The notes beneath the pieces are model-generated. The model saw only the letters and a list, made by a program, of their open reading frames with translations, made no database searches and was not told the DNA's origin. DNA of 7,020 bases from DATAYF01 sp036272735. Its GTDB lineage: Bacteria; Chloroflexota; Ktedonobacteria; Ktedonobacterales; Ktedonobacteraceae. Below, in pieces: positions 1-6,624 of the stretch; within the stretch, counting starts at the first letter, position 1, and every line of letters starts with the position of its first letter. A program made the position numbers and the translations under genes. The stretch spans positions 1-7,020 of the forward strand of contig DATAYF010000406.1 in assembly GCA_036272735.1 (NCBI GenBank), read 5' to 3'.

Positions 1-154
1 TTTTCGTTGGTGGAAGGCTGGCAAGCTTGACGCTTATCGCGGCTGTCTCTCTTCTTCTGGAGCCAACTGGCGCCCTGGAAGAGGTTTCACTTTCGAGTCG
101 AAGCCAGGGATACAACGAAGGCTGATCTGAAGCTACTTCACTTGAGAGGGACAG

Positions 155-199
155 CTCGTTGCGCATCGCGTGGAGAGTCCCCCCGGATTGCGCAACGAG
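155..199. repeat. Short dispersed repeat containing an inverted repeat
   Basis: CTCGTTGCGCA at 155-165 is the reverse complement of TGCGCAACGAG at 189-199, giving an 11-bp stem with a 23-base loop. The first 18 bases (155-172) recur exactly at 1351-1368. Downstream, GATGATATTGT (199-209) resembles GATGATATCTGT after the second copy (1386-1397), so the two places look like diverged copies of one element of about 50 bases. Its nature is unknown: it could be a REP-like palindrome or the scar of a mobile element. Confidence 0.55.
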
Positions 200-390
200 A
201 TGATATTGTTTGAAGCGGTCCCAGAGGCAATGGTGTTCACATGCTCGTGCGCGTCCCCGCGTCTTTCGAGCCAGTACTGCTCGCGATATGCTGCTGTCAC
301 ACTCGCGCCGCGTGCCTTTCCGCTTTTGCATATTGCTTTGAGAAGAGGACAGTGTACTCACTGCACATTACAAAGAACCTCGAAGTCACG

Positions 391-407
391 AACGAAGGAG
401 AGAAAAC
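391..407 (+). promoter_or_regulatory. Ribosome binding site of the hydrolase relic
   Basis: GAAGGAGAG at about 394-402 lies 5-8 bases before the GTG at 408. This well-placed Shine-Dalgarno sequence supports GTG 408 as the ancestral start, although the reading frame behind it is now broken. Confidence 0.5.
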
Positions 408-1229
408 GTGACCACACACAAGGACTAGCAGAAAGGCTACACCTCGGTCAACGGTCTGGACCTCTACTACGAGATACACGGGAGCGGGGAACCGCTGCTC
501 CTGCTTCCCGGCAGTTTCATGACCGTTGAGGCAATGTGGGAGATAGTGCCGCAGCTTGCTGCGACGCGCTGCGTCATTGGCGTCGAACTGCAAGGGCACA
601 GGCACACCGCCGACATCGAGTGCGCTGCGCTTCGAGTTGATGGCCGATGACATCGCGATCCTAATCAGGCATCTCGGACTCGAACGAGCCGATCTGTTCG
701 GCTTTTCACTGGGGAGCGGCGTCGCGCTCCAAACCGCCATCCGGCATCCAGAGGTGATGCGCAAGCCGGCACTCGCCTCGACCGTCTTCAAGCGTGATGG
801 GTGGTATCCCGAGGCCCTCGCGGGATACGGCCTCACTTAGCGTCGAAACGTTTGCCGGGACCCCGATCCACGAAATCTATCTCAATGCCTTGCCCAAGCC
901 CGGAGCCTGGCCGACTCTCGTTGCCAAGATGAGGCAACTGCTGAGCGAGGATTATGATTGGGCAGAGGATGTTGTGGCGCTTAAAACACCCATCCTGGTT
1001 GGAGACCAGACGGCTTGTGCCTGGCGCACGCGGTGGAGTTCTTTGGCTTGCTTGGCGGCGGCAAAGCGGACGGTGACATGGCGGGTCTGCCACCTGCGCA
1101 GCTCGTGGTGCTCCCGGCCACTACACATGTTGGCTGGGCACCCCCTATCATAGGATTATGACTCGCCCCCCACTGCTTCTGCCGATCCTCACAGAATTCC
1201 TTGATTCACCCCAGCTCGTGACCAGGTGA
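408..1229 (+). pseudogene. Decayed alpha/beta-fold hydrolase
   Basis: Pieces of one alpha/beta hydrolase are spread over all three forward frames. They run in order: GYTSVNGLDLYYEIHG with LLLLPGSF; then LRFELMADDIAILIRHLGLERADLFGFSLG; then SLSVETFAGTPIHEIYLNALPK; then LAHAVEFFGLLGGGKADGD; then TTHVGWAPP; and a tail ending at TGA 1227-1229. The nucleophile elbow GFSLG has its Ser at 706-708. A likely acid is the Asp in VGD (1004-1006), and the likely His is in TTHVGW. Reconstructed length is about 270 residues, normal for the family. Lesions: an in-frame TAG at 426-428 (codon 7), about 2 bases lost near 620, 1 base gained near 828, 1 lost near 1009, and one C lost from the C-run at 1141-1145. 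With this many breaks it cannot make the enzyme. The original substrate cannot be told from the sequence. Confidence 0.85.
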
Positions 1230-1276
1230 GCCAGAAGCCGAGGAAATGAAACCGGATTCGCTGTCTCTAAAGCCGG

Positions 1277-1319
1277 TGCGCATGAGCCAGATTGTCATCG
1301 CGCCCCTGGCTCATGCGCA
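1277..1319. repeat. Perfect 14-bp inverted repeat
   Basis: TGCGCATGAGCCAG (1277-1290) and CTGGCTCATGCGCA (1306-1319) are exact reverse complements around a 15-base loop. There is no T-run on either side, so it is not a typical intrinsic terminator, though it lies in the gap between the hydrolase relic and the 3' end of the araC-like gene and could still stop or stabilise transcripts. The arm CTCATGCGCATC resembles the CTCGTTGCGCATC repeats at 155 and 1351. Confidence 0.8.
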
Positions 1320-1350
1320 TCCCAATGTCCCACGCAATATGGCGTACTAT

Positions 1351-1368
1351 CTCGTTGCGCATCGCGTG
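1351..1368. repeat. Second copy of the 18-base repeat
   Basis: CTCGTTGCGCATCGCGTG is identical to 155-172, in the same orientation and 1196 bases away. The two copies bracket the hydrolase pseudogene. Similarity continues weakly on the right-hand side (ACTCC then GATGATATCTGT). Confidence 0.7.
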
Positions 1369-1436
1369 AGAACTCCGCCAAGTTTGATGATATCTGTCCG
1401 CTTGCTCCATATTTGTTCTCTGATGAAGAGAGAAGC

Positions 1437-1460
1437 AGCCAAAGAAGAAGGCGATTGGCT
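1437..1460 (-). terminator. Weak hairpin after the araC-like gene
   Basis: AGCCAA (1437-1442) pairs with TTGGCT (1455-1460) around a 12-base loop, just past the stop codon of the minus-strand regulator. Read on the minus strand it is followed by a pyrimidine-rich stretch (GCTTCTCTC) rather than a clean T-run, so it is only a possible terminator. Confidence 0.3.
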
Positions 1461-1468
1461 TTATGCTT

Positions 1469-2269
1469 CTACTCATATCTCCACGCTTTGCGGTATGCTA
1501 CTGGAGATACTCCAGTATGTTGTGAGAAGACGCGCGAAAAGTAAAAACGACTACCAAAACCTGCGTCGGCAGCGATTTGTTCAATGCTCTGATCGGTAAA
1601 GAGCAGTTGCTGTGTTGCCAATTTCACTCGTTGCTCCTGGATATACTGCCCAGGAGTTTGGCCTATACAATCCCGAAAACGGCGGGTAAAGTAGTCAACA
1701 TTCATATGGCATAATTGTGCTAGTTCGCTACGCAATAGCCGAGTGGCGATATTCACTTCAATATAACGAATAGCCGGTAACACTGGTTCGAGCGTTGCGG
1801 TAAATTGCAAGTAACGTTGCAATTGCTCTGCAGGAAGACTACGTAGATATAATGCCAACCCTTCGTAGATAATAGCTTTTGTGCGAAACTGGAGGATAAG
1901 ATGAGCCTCGTTACATACCGCTAATTCCTGCATGATCTCTACGACTGCCTGCTCAAGGGAAGATGTGTGGGGAAGGCAAATAGGTGCACAGAATATCTCT
2001 CTCTGAGCAACATACGGAAGACCGATCATATCAAAGTGGACGTAAAAATGCCCGACATCTTGCACAAGGCTGGTATTAAACCGTACCCCTGCCGGAATAA
2101 TATATAATTGTCTCCCGTAAAGTGGATAAGTATCATCGAGGAAAGCTCCATCGCGATCATTCACATAAAAGCGCCAGAAGCTGTCCTGCACATTTTGTAG
2201 CCTCCATCGCTGTGGGATAAGTTGAACAAAGCGACATGAAAAGAGCCGGACGTGTACATGATCTAGCAT
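1469..2269 (-). CDS. AraC-family transcriptional regulator
   Basis: This is a 266-residue DNA-binding regulator of the AraC/XylS family, full length for the group. Residues about 1-110 look like the beta-rich, cupin-like sensing domain (for example GRQLYIIPAGVRFN at 52-65 and VGHFYVHFD at 72-80). Residues about 165-264 form the DNA-binding domain with two helix-turn-helix units: the first near 181-202 (SELAQLCHMNVDYFTRRF), the second near 229-250 (IEQIAADAGFGSRFYFSRVF), ending in the family signature GVSPVAYRK at 253-261. The frame is intact. ATG 2269 has no strong Shine-Dalgarno sequence before it (GCTTTAAATCG), so a slightly different start is possible. The gene diverges from the small-protein/dioxygenase operon and most likely controls it and itself in response to a small molecule. 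The ligand is unknown. Confidence 0.9.
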   Translation of the reverse strand: MLDHVHVRLFSCRFVQLIPQRWRLQNVQDSFWRFYVNDRDGAFLDDTYPLYGRQLYIIPAGVRFNTSLVQDVGHFYVHFDMIGLPYVAQREIFCAPICLPHTSSLEQAVVEIMQELAVCNEAHLILQFRTKAIIYEGLALYLRSLPAEQLQRYLQFTATLEPVLPAIRYIEVNIATRLLRSELAQLCHMNVDYFTRRFRDCIGQTPGQYIQEQRVKLATQQLLFTDQSIEQIAADAGFGSRFYFSRVFSQHTGVSPVAYRKAWRYE

Positions 2270-2443
2270 CGATTTAAAGCTGCGAAAAAAACTGACTGAT
2301 ATTTATAGGTCGGAATTGGACACAAGTTTTTCGGATATAAGTATACCATTACTTCGATCTTTCAGGTACCTTTATTATTGAACGGCGTGCCAAATGCATC
2401 CTTTCAGGACACATAGTGAAATCATAGCTAGGAGGTTTTAGCG
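2270..2443. promoter_or_regulatory. Divergent promoter region with candidate AraC operators
   Basis: This AT-rich gap separates the regulator from the operon it faces. TCGGA occurs at 2310-2314 and 2331-2335, exactly 21 bases (two helical turns) apart. CTTTCAGG occurs at 2359-2366 and 2401-2408, 42 bases (four turns) apart. Direct half-sites in helical phase are typical of AraC-family binding. Loose promoter-like elements (TTGGAC at 2316, TATAAG at 2336, TATACC at 2342) are present, but none has ideal spacing, as often seen at activator-dependent promoters. Operator assignment is inference. Confidence 0.45.
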
Positions 2444-2734
2444 ATGGGTAAGGTTCGGCAGCAAATCTTAATTCTCCATCTGGCGAATTCTGATTTAGCA
2501 TCGAGAACAGTCGCATGGACAATGTACGATGGGGCTGCTTCTGCCGATGAGCGGCAAATGCAGACAGGCGATTCATCCGAACCACTGTATTCCTCTGTGC
2601 TGGCTGCGATGAGGGATGGTTGGAGCGTGATACAACTCTCTGCACTTCCCTATTATGTACCGGGACATGAGCATGAAACCGGAAATTTACCGTATGAGTA
2701 CGTCTTAGAGAGGAAGGTGAACATCGATGAGTAA
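2444..2734 (+). CDS. Conserved-looking 96-residue protein of unknown function
   Basis: This small soluble protein has no signal peptide or membrane segment. ATG 2444 is well supported by AGGAGG at 2430-2435, eight bases upstream. Predicted pattern: a strand (QQILILHLA, 6-14), a strand (TVAWTMYDG, 22-30), an acidic loop, a helix (PLYSSVLAAMRDG, 47-59), a strand starting with GW (59-66), a Pro/Tyr/His loop (PYYVPGHEHE), and a last strand ending YEYVLERK (84-91). The helix-GW-strand-...-VLER order resembles DUF4177-type small domains, but only in outline. From memory, similar small proteins sit beside PhyH-type dioxygenases in other soil bacteria; this is not verified. Its last 8 bases overlap the next gene, so the two are probably translated together, and the protein may assist or modulate the oxygenase. 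Function unknown. Confidence 0.75.
   Translation: MGKVRQQILILHLANSDLASRTVAWTMYDGAASADERQMQTGDSSEPLYSSVLAAMRDGWSVIQLSALPYYVPGHEHETGNLPYEYVLERKVNIDE
2711..2717 (+). promoter_or_regulatory. Ribosome binding site of the dioxygenase gene
   Basis: AGGAAGG lies inside the end of the small gene, nine bases before ATG 2727. It fixes the dioxygenase start and points to coupled translation across the 8-base overlap. Confidence 0.6.
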
Positions 2735-3515
2735 TGTCGCATTACAACATCTTCTGACGGCCAAACAGATGGCCCAATTTGTCACCGATGGCTATTTGAC
2801 AATCGAAGGACTCGTGCCACAAGAACTCAATGAAGCCGTACTCGCTGCACAAAAACGGTGGGAGGGCGCAGGAAAGAGTTTCTGGTTTGAAACGCAGCGT
2901 CTCCAAGAAGCTTTCGAGTTACCTCAAGTGAAAGGCGCCATACAAAGTTTCGTTGGTGTGAAACCCGTCTATGACCATTCTGCCTTGCACATTGTCCGTG
3001 CCAGGCATCTGAAAGCGCAGGAGTTGCACGCCGATTCAATTATCGATGTCCGTCCTTTTGCCTTTGATATTCAAGCATTCTATTTTTCGCATGATACTCC
3101 ATTGGAGATGGGACCGACTCTAGTTTTGCCTGGCTCTCACCTGCGTAAGGTAAACACATCAAGTATTGCTCGTTATAAGAACATTGTTGGACAACGCCAG
3201 CTCGTTGCAAAAGCTGGAACGATAGCCTTCCTGCATCATGGCATTTGGCACTGTGCTCAGCCTAACTATACCGATCAGACGCGTTATGTCTTCAAGCTGC
3301 GCCTACGCCCTGGTCAGGAGCAACGAGGACTCTTTAATATGGATGGCTATGATAGCCCCGAGGTTGCCCAGATTATCCAGCAAGGATACCAGGCATGGCA
3401 AGGGAATGAAAGTCGCCTTGAGCACGTCCAGCGTGCCAGGCTCTGGCGCTATGTGACTGGCGATGATACGGTAGATGTTTCCTTCGAGGGAGCCTTAACG
3501 CGTATGTCAATTTAA
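2727..3515 (+). CDS. Phytanoyl-CoA dioxygenase (PhyH) family oxygenase
   Basis: This is a 262-residue non-heme iron enzyme that should couple oxidation of a substrate to 2-oxoglutarate decarboxylation, in the cytoplasm. The iron triad is visible: H101 and D103 in ELHADS (HxD), and H175 in GIWHCAQPN. R186 in QTRYVFK is the expected 2-oxoglutarate anchor. GPTLVLPGSHLR (129-140) is the conserved strand-loop of the family, with an LxxPGSH-type signature. The N-terminal part (8-40: LLTAKQMAQFVTDGYLTIEG) is the usual helix and strand opening of PhyH proteins. Length and frame are normal. It is the second gene of a two-gene unit opposite an AraC-type regulator, which suggests inducible use on one specific compound. 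Family members hydroxylate fatty acyl groups, secondary metabolites and other small molecules, so the substrate cannot be named. Confidence 0.9.
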   Translation: MSNVALQHLLTAKQMAQFVTDGYLTIEGLVPQELNEAVLAAQKRWEGAGKSFWFETQRLQEAFELPQVKGAIQSFVGVKPVYDHSALHIVRARHLKAQELHADSIIDVRPFAFDIQAFYFSHDTPLEMGPTLVLPGSHLRKVNTSSIARYKNIVGQRQLVAKAGTIAFLHHGIWHCAQPNYTDQTRYVFKLRLRPGQEQRGLFNMDGYDSPEVAQIIQQGYQAWQGNESRLEHVQRARLWRYVTGDDTVDVSFEGALTRMSI

Positions 3516-3870
3516 CAAGAGACAAGTATCAATCTCTCAAATCATAGCGTTCGCGCCACTGTGCAAGTGGTGTGAGCGCTTTTTGTGGCGTTGTTGGGGG
3601 CTGCCGAGAAGTTGATGAAAAATATCGCTTGTTTGCTTAAAACCAGAAATTGCATGCATTGCCTCACAAAAATCTTCCTCTGTCGGTCCCCATCACTTTT
3701 TTCTCTCTGGCTTATGAAGACGCTGCCACGAGGCCACAAGCGTGCCGATGACCCCTGGCTACACCAGCACTCAAGCGCTATACTCATGACAAAAGGAAGA
3801 GGGCCGTGAGGCAAGCGGAAGGAGATCTGTCGCACGGGATCTCTGGTTGCTTAACAGACAAGGAGGACAC
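3516..3870. other. Gap between dioxygenase and transposase genes
   Basis: No gene is supported; the short frames on both strands give unrecognisable products. Near 3553-3590 several short stems compete: CCACT/AGTGG (3556-3570), and CGCCAC (3554-3559) with GTGGCG (3585-3590) across a five-T run at 3580-3584. This could be the dioxygenase terminator or the left end of the insertion sequence. GAGATC (3822-3827) pairs with GATCTC (3838-3843) just before the transposase gene. The element's terminal repeat was not identified. Confidence 0.45.
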
Positions 3871-5361
3871 GTGGGAAACGGATTGAGGACGCAAGCCAGG
3901 CGGGTCTTGCTCCAGCAGGTTGCGCCAGCGTATCACCGGGCGTCGGGGTCCCAGAAGCAACAAATCCTGGAGGAATTTGTGACCGCCACCGGCTACGCGC
4001 GCAAATATGCCCAGTGGCTACTCAATCACGTCGAGGAGGTCTTCGCGCCGCCAACAGCGCTTCGCCGTCGGTATGGGCCAGAGGTTGAAAAGGCATTGGT
4101 GCTGGCCTGGAAGACGCTCAATCGAATTTGCACGAAACGCTTGATCCCGTTCCTGCCAGACATTCTCGAAATCCTGGAGGCGGAAGGGCATATACAGCTC
4201 AGCCAGGAACACCGCAGTCTGCTCCTCTCGATGAGCGCGGCTACCGCTGATCGCCTCCTGCAGGCCCATCGCTACACCCACCCCCATGGCCTTTCGACCA
4301 CCAAAGCGGGTCCGTTGCTCAAGCAGCAGATCCCCATCCGTACGTTTGCTCAATGGGACGAGGCGAAGCCAGGCTTCCTGGAGGTGGACCTGGTGGCCCA
4401 TTGTGGAGGACGATTGCAGGGTGGCTGCCTGTATACCATGACGCTCACGGATGTTGTCACTGGTTGGACAGAATGTCTTCCTTTGCTCAACCGTGGACGA
4501 GAGGCGGTCGTAACCGCCCTCCAGCGTGCTCGATCGCATTTCCCGTTTCCCATCTTGGGACTTGATACCGATAACGGTGGAGAGTTTATCAACGAAGAGG
4601 TAGCCGCGTATTGTGTCCGGGAGCAGATTACCTTCACGCGAGGACGCCCGTATGAGAAACGAGACCAGTGCTTTGTCGAACAGAAAAATGGGGTCGTGGT
4701 GCGTCAGGTGGTGGGCCATGGCCGCCTGGTTGGAGAGCATGCCTATCGGCAACTGGATGAAGTGTATCGAGCTTTACATTGGTATGTGAACTGTTTTCAA
4801 CCGTCGATGAAGCTGGTGTCGAAACAGGTTGAGGGGAGAAAGATCCATCGGGTCTACGACACGGCCAGAACGCCGCTCCAACGGGAGTTGCTCTCTGGGA
4901 CAGTATCTCCTTCCCAGGAGCAGGAACTGTGTGCCATCGCGAAAGTGCTCGATCCGCTTCGGCTCTTCCAGCAAGTGGAACAGTTGCAGCAGGCGATGTT
5001 TCGCTGTGAAGCCGGGAAATCCTCCGCCAACCAACCTGCGCCAACACCGGAGCTTCTGCCGTTTGAACTCGGAGGATGTGCGGCGGAGTGTGTCCTACTC
5101 GAAGGAAGTGAAGCAGATGAACTCCCCCGTGAAGAGCAGAAAAGCACGGAGATCCTCATCTGGAGGCGAACCAGCAAAGATCCGTTCGCCAGGCAGTGGG
5201 AGCAGATTCTCGCCTGGGTGCAAGCGAACCCGACGTGGAGTTGTGGAGACGTCCTTCGCGAACTTCAGTCGCTGGTTTCCTGGACGCTACGCGTGCTCGC
5301 ATCTGCGTACGCTCCAGCGAGGAATGCGCAAGGTTCGGAAACATGTGCTCCAAACATATAA
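3871..5361 (+). CDS. DDE transposase with integrase (rve-type) core, C-terminus frameshifted
   Basis: This transposase cuts and rejoins its element's DNA with an RNase H-like core. From GTG 3871 (AGGAGG at 3861-3866) the frame gives 496 residues; a TTG at 3847 would put the ribosome binding site inside the gene and is less likely. Residues about 25-55 look like a helical DNA-binding region. The catalytic core shows D173 (EVDLVAHCGG), D234 (TDNGGEF) and E270 (CFVEQKN); 35 residues separate the last two, the classic DD(35)E spacing. FTRGRPYEKRDQCFVEQKN is typical of long transposases of the ISNCY/IS481 broad group (from memory, exact family uncertain). Residues about 380-430 are a low-conservation linker, followed by DPFARQWEQILAWVQANP. 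After about 5272 the expected tail is found in the next frame, so the last 30 or so residues here are out of frame. The core may still work; the protein is probably damaged. No terminal repeats or target duplication were located. Confidence 0.8.
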   Translation: MGNGLRTQARRVLLQQVAPAYHRASGSQKQQILEEFVTATGYARKYAQWLLNHVEEVFAPPTALRRRYGPEVEKALVLAWKTLNRICTKRLIPFLPDILEILEAEGHIQLSQEHRSLLLSMSAATADRLLQAHRYTHPHGLSTTKAGPLLKQQIPIRTFAQWDEAKPGFLEVDLVAHCGGRLQGGCLYTMTLTDVVTGWTECLPLLNRGREAVVTALQRARSHFPFPILGLDTDNGGEFINEEVAAYCVREQITFTRGRPYEKRDQCFVEQKNGVVVRQVVGHGRLVGEHAYRQLDEVYRALHWYVNCFQPSMKLVSKQVEGRKIHRVYDTARTPLQRELLSGTVSPSQEQELCAIAKVLDPLRLFQQVEQLQQAMFRCEAGKSSANQPAPTPELLPFELGGCAAECVLLEGSEADELPREEQKSTEILIWRRTSKDPFARQWEQILAWVQANPTWSCGDVLRELQSLVSWTLRVLASAYAPARNAQGSETCAPNI

Positions 5362-5390
5362 GGAGAAAGGCTTCTCAGAAGAACGTCAAG
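5273..5390 (+). pseudogene. Displaced C-terminal tail of the transposase
   Basis: In the +1-shifted frame relative to the main gene, positions from about 5273 read RWFPGRYACSHLRTLQRGM then RKVRKHVLQ. The FPGRY...LRTLQR pattern is, from memory, the usual end of this transposase group. Reading ELQS then RFPGR requires removing one base (likely a T) near 5270-5275, so a single-base insertion explains the break. No A-rich or repeated slippery stretch is visible, which argues against programmed frameshifting. The end given is approximate: the shifted frame has no stop until 5911, so the true end is unclear. Confidence 0.6.
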
Positions 5391-5662
5391 GAAACCAGCT
5401 TCCCTCTGCTCATCTGGAGCCGGCCGGGCCAGCGCGAGAGAGCCTGGACGTCTCTTCCTTTAGGGTTGGCGCAAAGATGCCCTTTCCAGGCTTCTCTAAC
5501 CAACATCAAGCAGGAGAAGATCTCTCGTCGCCTCCTTCGAGGAGGACAAGGGACGAAGCACTTTCCTCTTCGAAGGAGGTGCCAGATCAGGTTATCCAGC
5601 GTTCTCATCCCGCATCATCCGGATCGGTTCATCGTCCATCCTCGCGGAGGAAAAGCCAACGC
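5391..5662. other. Gap between transposase and recombinase relic
   Basis: Long stop-free frames here reflect base composition, and none looks like a protein. It contains a GC-rich imperfect palindrome around CCGGCCGG (5414-5432, CTGG and CCAG arms), which could be a transposase terminator hairpin or element end, and the strong hairpin at 5529-5581. Confidence 0.4.
5529..5581. repeat. Long near-perfect hairpin
   Basis: Bases 5529-5546 pair with 5564-5581 in an 18-bp stem holding two G-T pairs (5530/5580 and 5541/5569) around a 17-base loop. The outer core is CCTCCTTCGA (5531-5540) against TCGAAGGAGG (5570-5579). No T-run follows. It lies outside both mobile genes. It could be a recombination site for the recombinase, a transposon end structure, or a factor-dependent stop. 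Note that AAGGAGG (5573-5579) is also a Shine-Dalgarno-like sequence buried in the stem. Confidence 0.75.
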
Positions 5663-6624
5663 TTGACGATAGAGCGAGCAATCCAGCAGAGCAATCCAAC
5701 AGTATCTCCAGGCGCATCGCACGGTCGGACATCGCCCGAAAACCCTCGAATGGCATCAGACGGCGCTCGCTCATTTGCAACAGTATCTCCAGACCGACTG
5801 TCACCTCGTTCTGGTCTATCAGCTCACGGAAACGGCTCTGAGGAACTGGCTGGAGCGGCTTTCACAGACGCCAACCACGAAAGGAGCGCGGCGTTCAGCG
5901 AGCACGATTGAGACGTATGCGCGCTCGGCGCGAGCGTTTTGCGGCTGGCTTGTCGAGCAGGGTGTGCTTTCGTGCTTGCCGCTGAGTGAGCGGGTTTTCC
6001 CTCGGATCAGTATCCCCCTTCCTCACGTGGTCTCGCCAGCCCTGTTTGAGCAGATCATGCGAGCAGGTTTTTCCCAGCAAGTGCAAACGCAAGGAGCAAA
6101 GCGTTTGCTGGCCCGTGATAGGGCGCTGCTCTGGGTCCTCTTTGACACCGGTATCACCGTCACTGAACTCTGTGCCTACGTGTCGCCGATGTGGACCACC
6201 AAACGGGGCTGCTGCGGGTACGCGGGAAAGGAGGCAAAGAACGGCTGCTGTCCCTCGGGGCAACCTGCCAGCGTGCTCTGCGTTCGTATCTGAGGCAGAT
6301 GGACTCGGCAACCAGGAGTGGACTGGAGAGACGCCAGACTGGTGGAGATCCCCCGTTTGGTTCTCAGGCGAAAGAGCCGCTGACCAAGAACGGGGTGACG
6401 ATGGTGTGTGCTCGGTTTCGCAAGCGAGCAGGGATCAGTGAGATGGCGATCAGCCCCAGGTGCTTCGCCATAGCTTTGCCCTGCGGTATCTGCGAACAGG
6501 GGGAAATCCACAAGGGTTACAGGCGTTGCTGGGCTATGAGGGGATGGCTCCGGTCAGGCAGTATCTGCGCTGGTATGAGCAGGTGCTCCAGGAGCAGGTG
6601 CAGCAAGAAACCGAAGGGACGTGA
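5663..6624 (+). pseudogene. Broken tyrosine recombinase (Xer-like site-specific integrase)
   Basis: Three frames combine into one recombinase of about 320 residues. TTG 5663 (GGAGG at 5646-5650, rather far) opens LTIERAIQQ; a 13-base duplication then shifts the frame into YLQAHRTVGHRPKTLEWHQ, the SAM-like core-binding domain, which continues to about 6174. The catalytic domain resumes one frame over with LRVADVDHQTGLLRVRGKGG and, after a third break near 6456, with QVLRHSFALRYL, LLGYEGM and VRQYLRWYE, ending at TGA 6622-6624. Each of the last two breaks fits loss of one C in a C-run. Visible active-site positions: Lys in GKGGKER, Arg in QVLRHS, nucleophile Tyr at 6562-6564. The first Arg is Thr (TGITVTEL, 6156-6158), the HxxR His is Gln (6457-6459), and the LLGH His is Tyr (6535-6537). 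Start is uncertain. As it stands the gene cannot make a full protein. Confidence 0.85.
5676..5701 (+). repeat. 13-base tandem duplication inside the recombinase relic
   Basis: GAGCAATCCAGCA (5676-5688) is followed directly by GAGCAATCCAACA (5689-5701), 12 of 13 bases identical. Removing one unit restores ERAIQQYLQ in one frame, so this duplication caused the first frameshift. Confidence 0.8.

Larger units (their letters stand above)
1..407. other. No supported gene; region upstream of hydrolase relic
   Basis: I see no convincing coding sequence here. Open frames exist on both strands, but their products are low-complexity Arg/Ser/Cys-rich strings with no recognisable motif. One frame near 20-40 reads KAGKLDAYR, which faintly recalls the excisionase-type helix-turn-helix (GKL.AYRVG), but the match stops at once, so it is not called. 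The stretch holds a repeat at 155-199 (listed separately) and, at its end, the ribosome binding site of the hydrolase relic. Confidence 0.5.

Noticed and set aside
2..127. Possible excisionase-like helix-turn-helix (KAGKLDAYR)
   Set aside because: Only nine residues match and the expected VGRR..R..DL continuation is missing.
297..836. Minus-strand open frame over the hydrolase relic
   Set aside because: It is antisense to recognisable hydrolase pieces and its product shows no motif.
3553..3590. Intrinsic terminator after the dioxygenase gene
   Set aside because: A five-T run is present, but the stems before it are short, bulged and compete with each other, so it was left as a note in the gap description.
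4018..4752. Long minus-strand open frame (244 codons) inside the transposase gene
   Set aside because: It is a shadow of the GC-rich transposase reading frame. The plus strand encodes the clear DD(35)E core.
5697..5792. 15-base direct repeat CAACAGTATCTCCAG (5697-5711 and 5778-5792)
   Set aside because: Both copies lie in the same frame and encode QQYLQ in the recombinase N-terminal domain. They look like a coincidence of a repeated peptide, not an attachment site.
4829..5911. 360-codon plus-strand frame overlapping the transposase end
   Set aside because: Only the part near 5273-5390 looks like protein (the shifted tail). The rest is Ser/Arg/Pro-rich out-of-frame translation.
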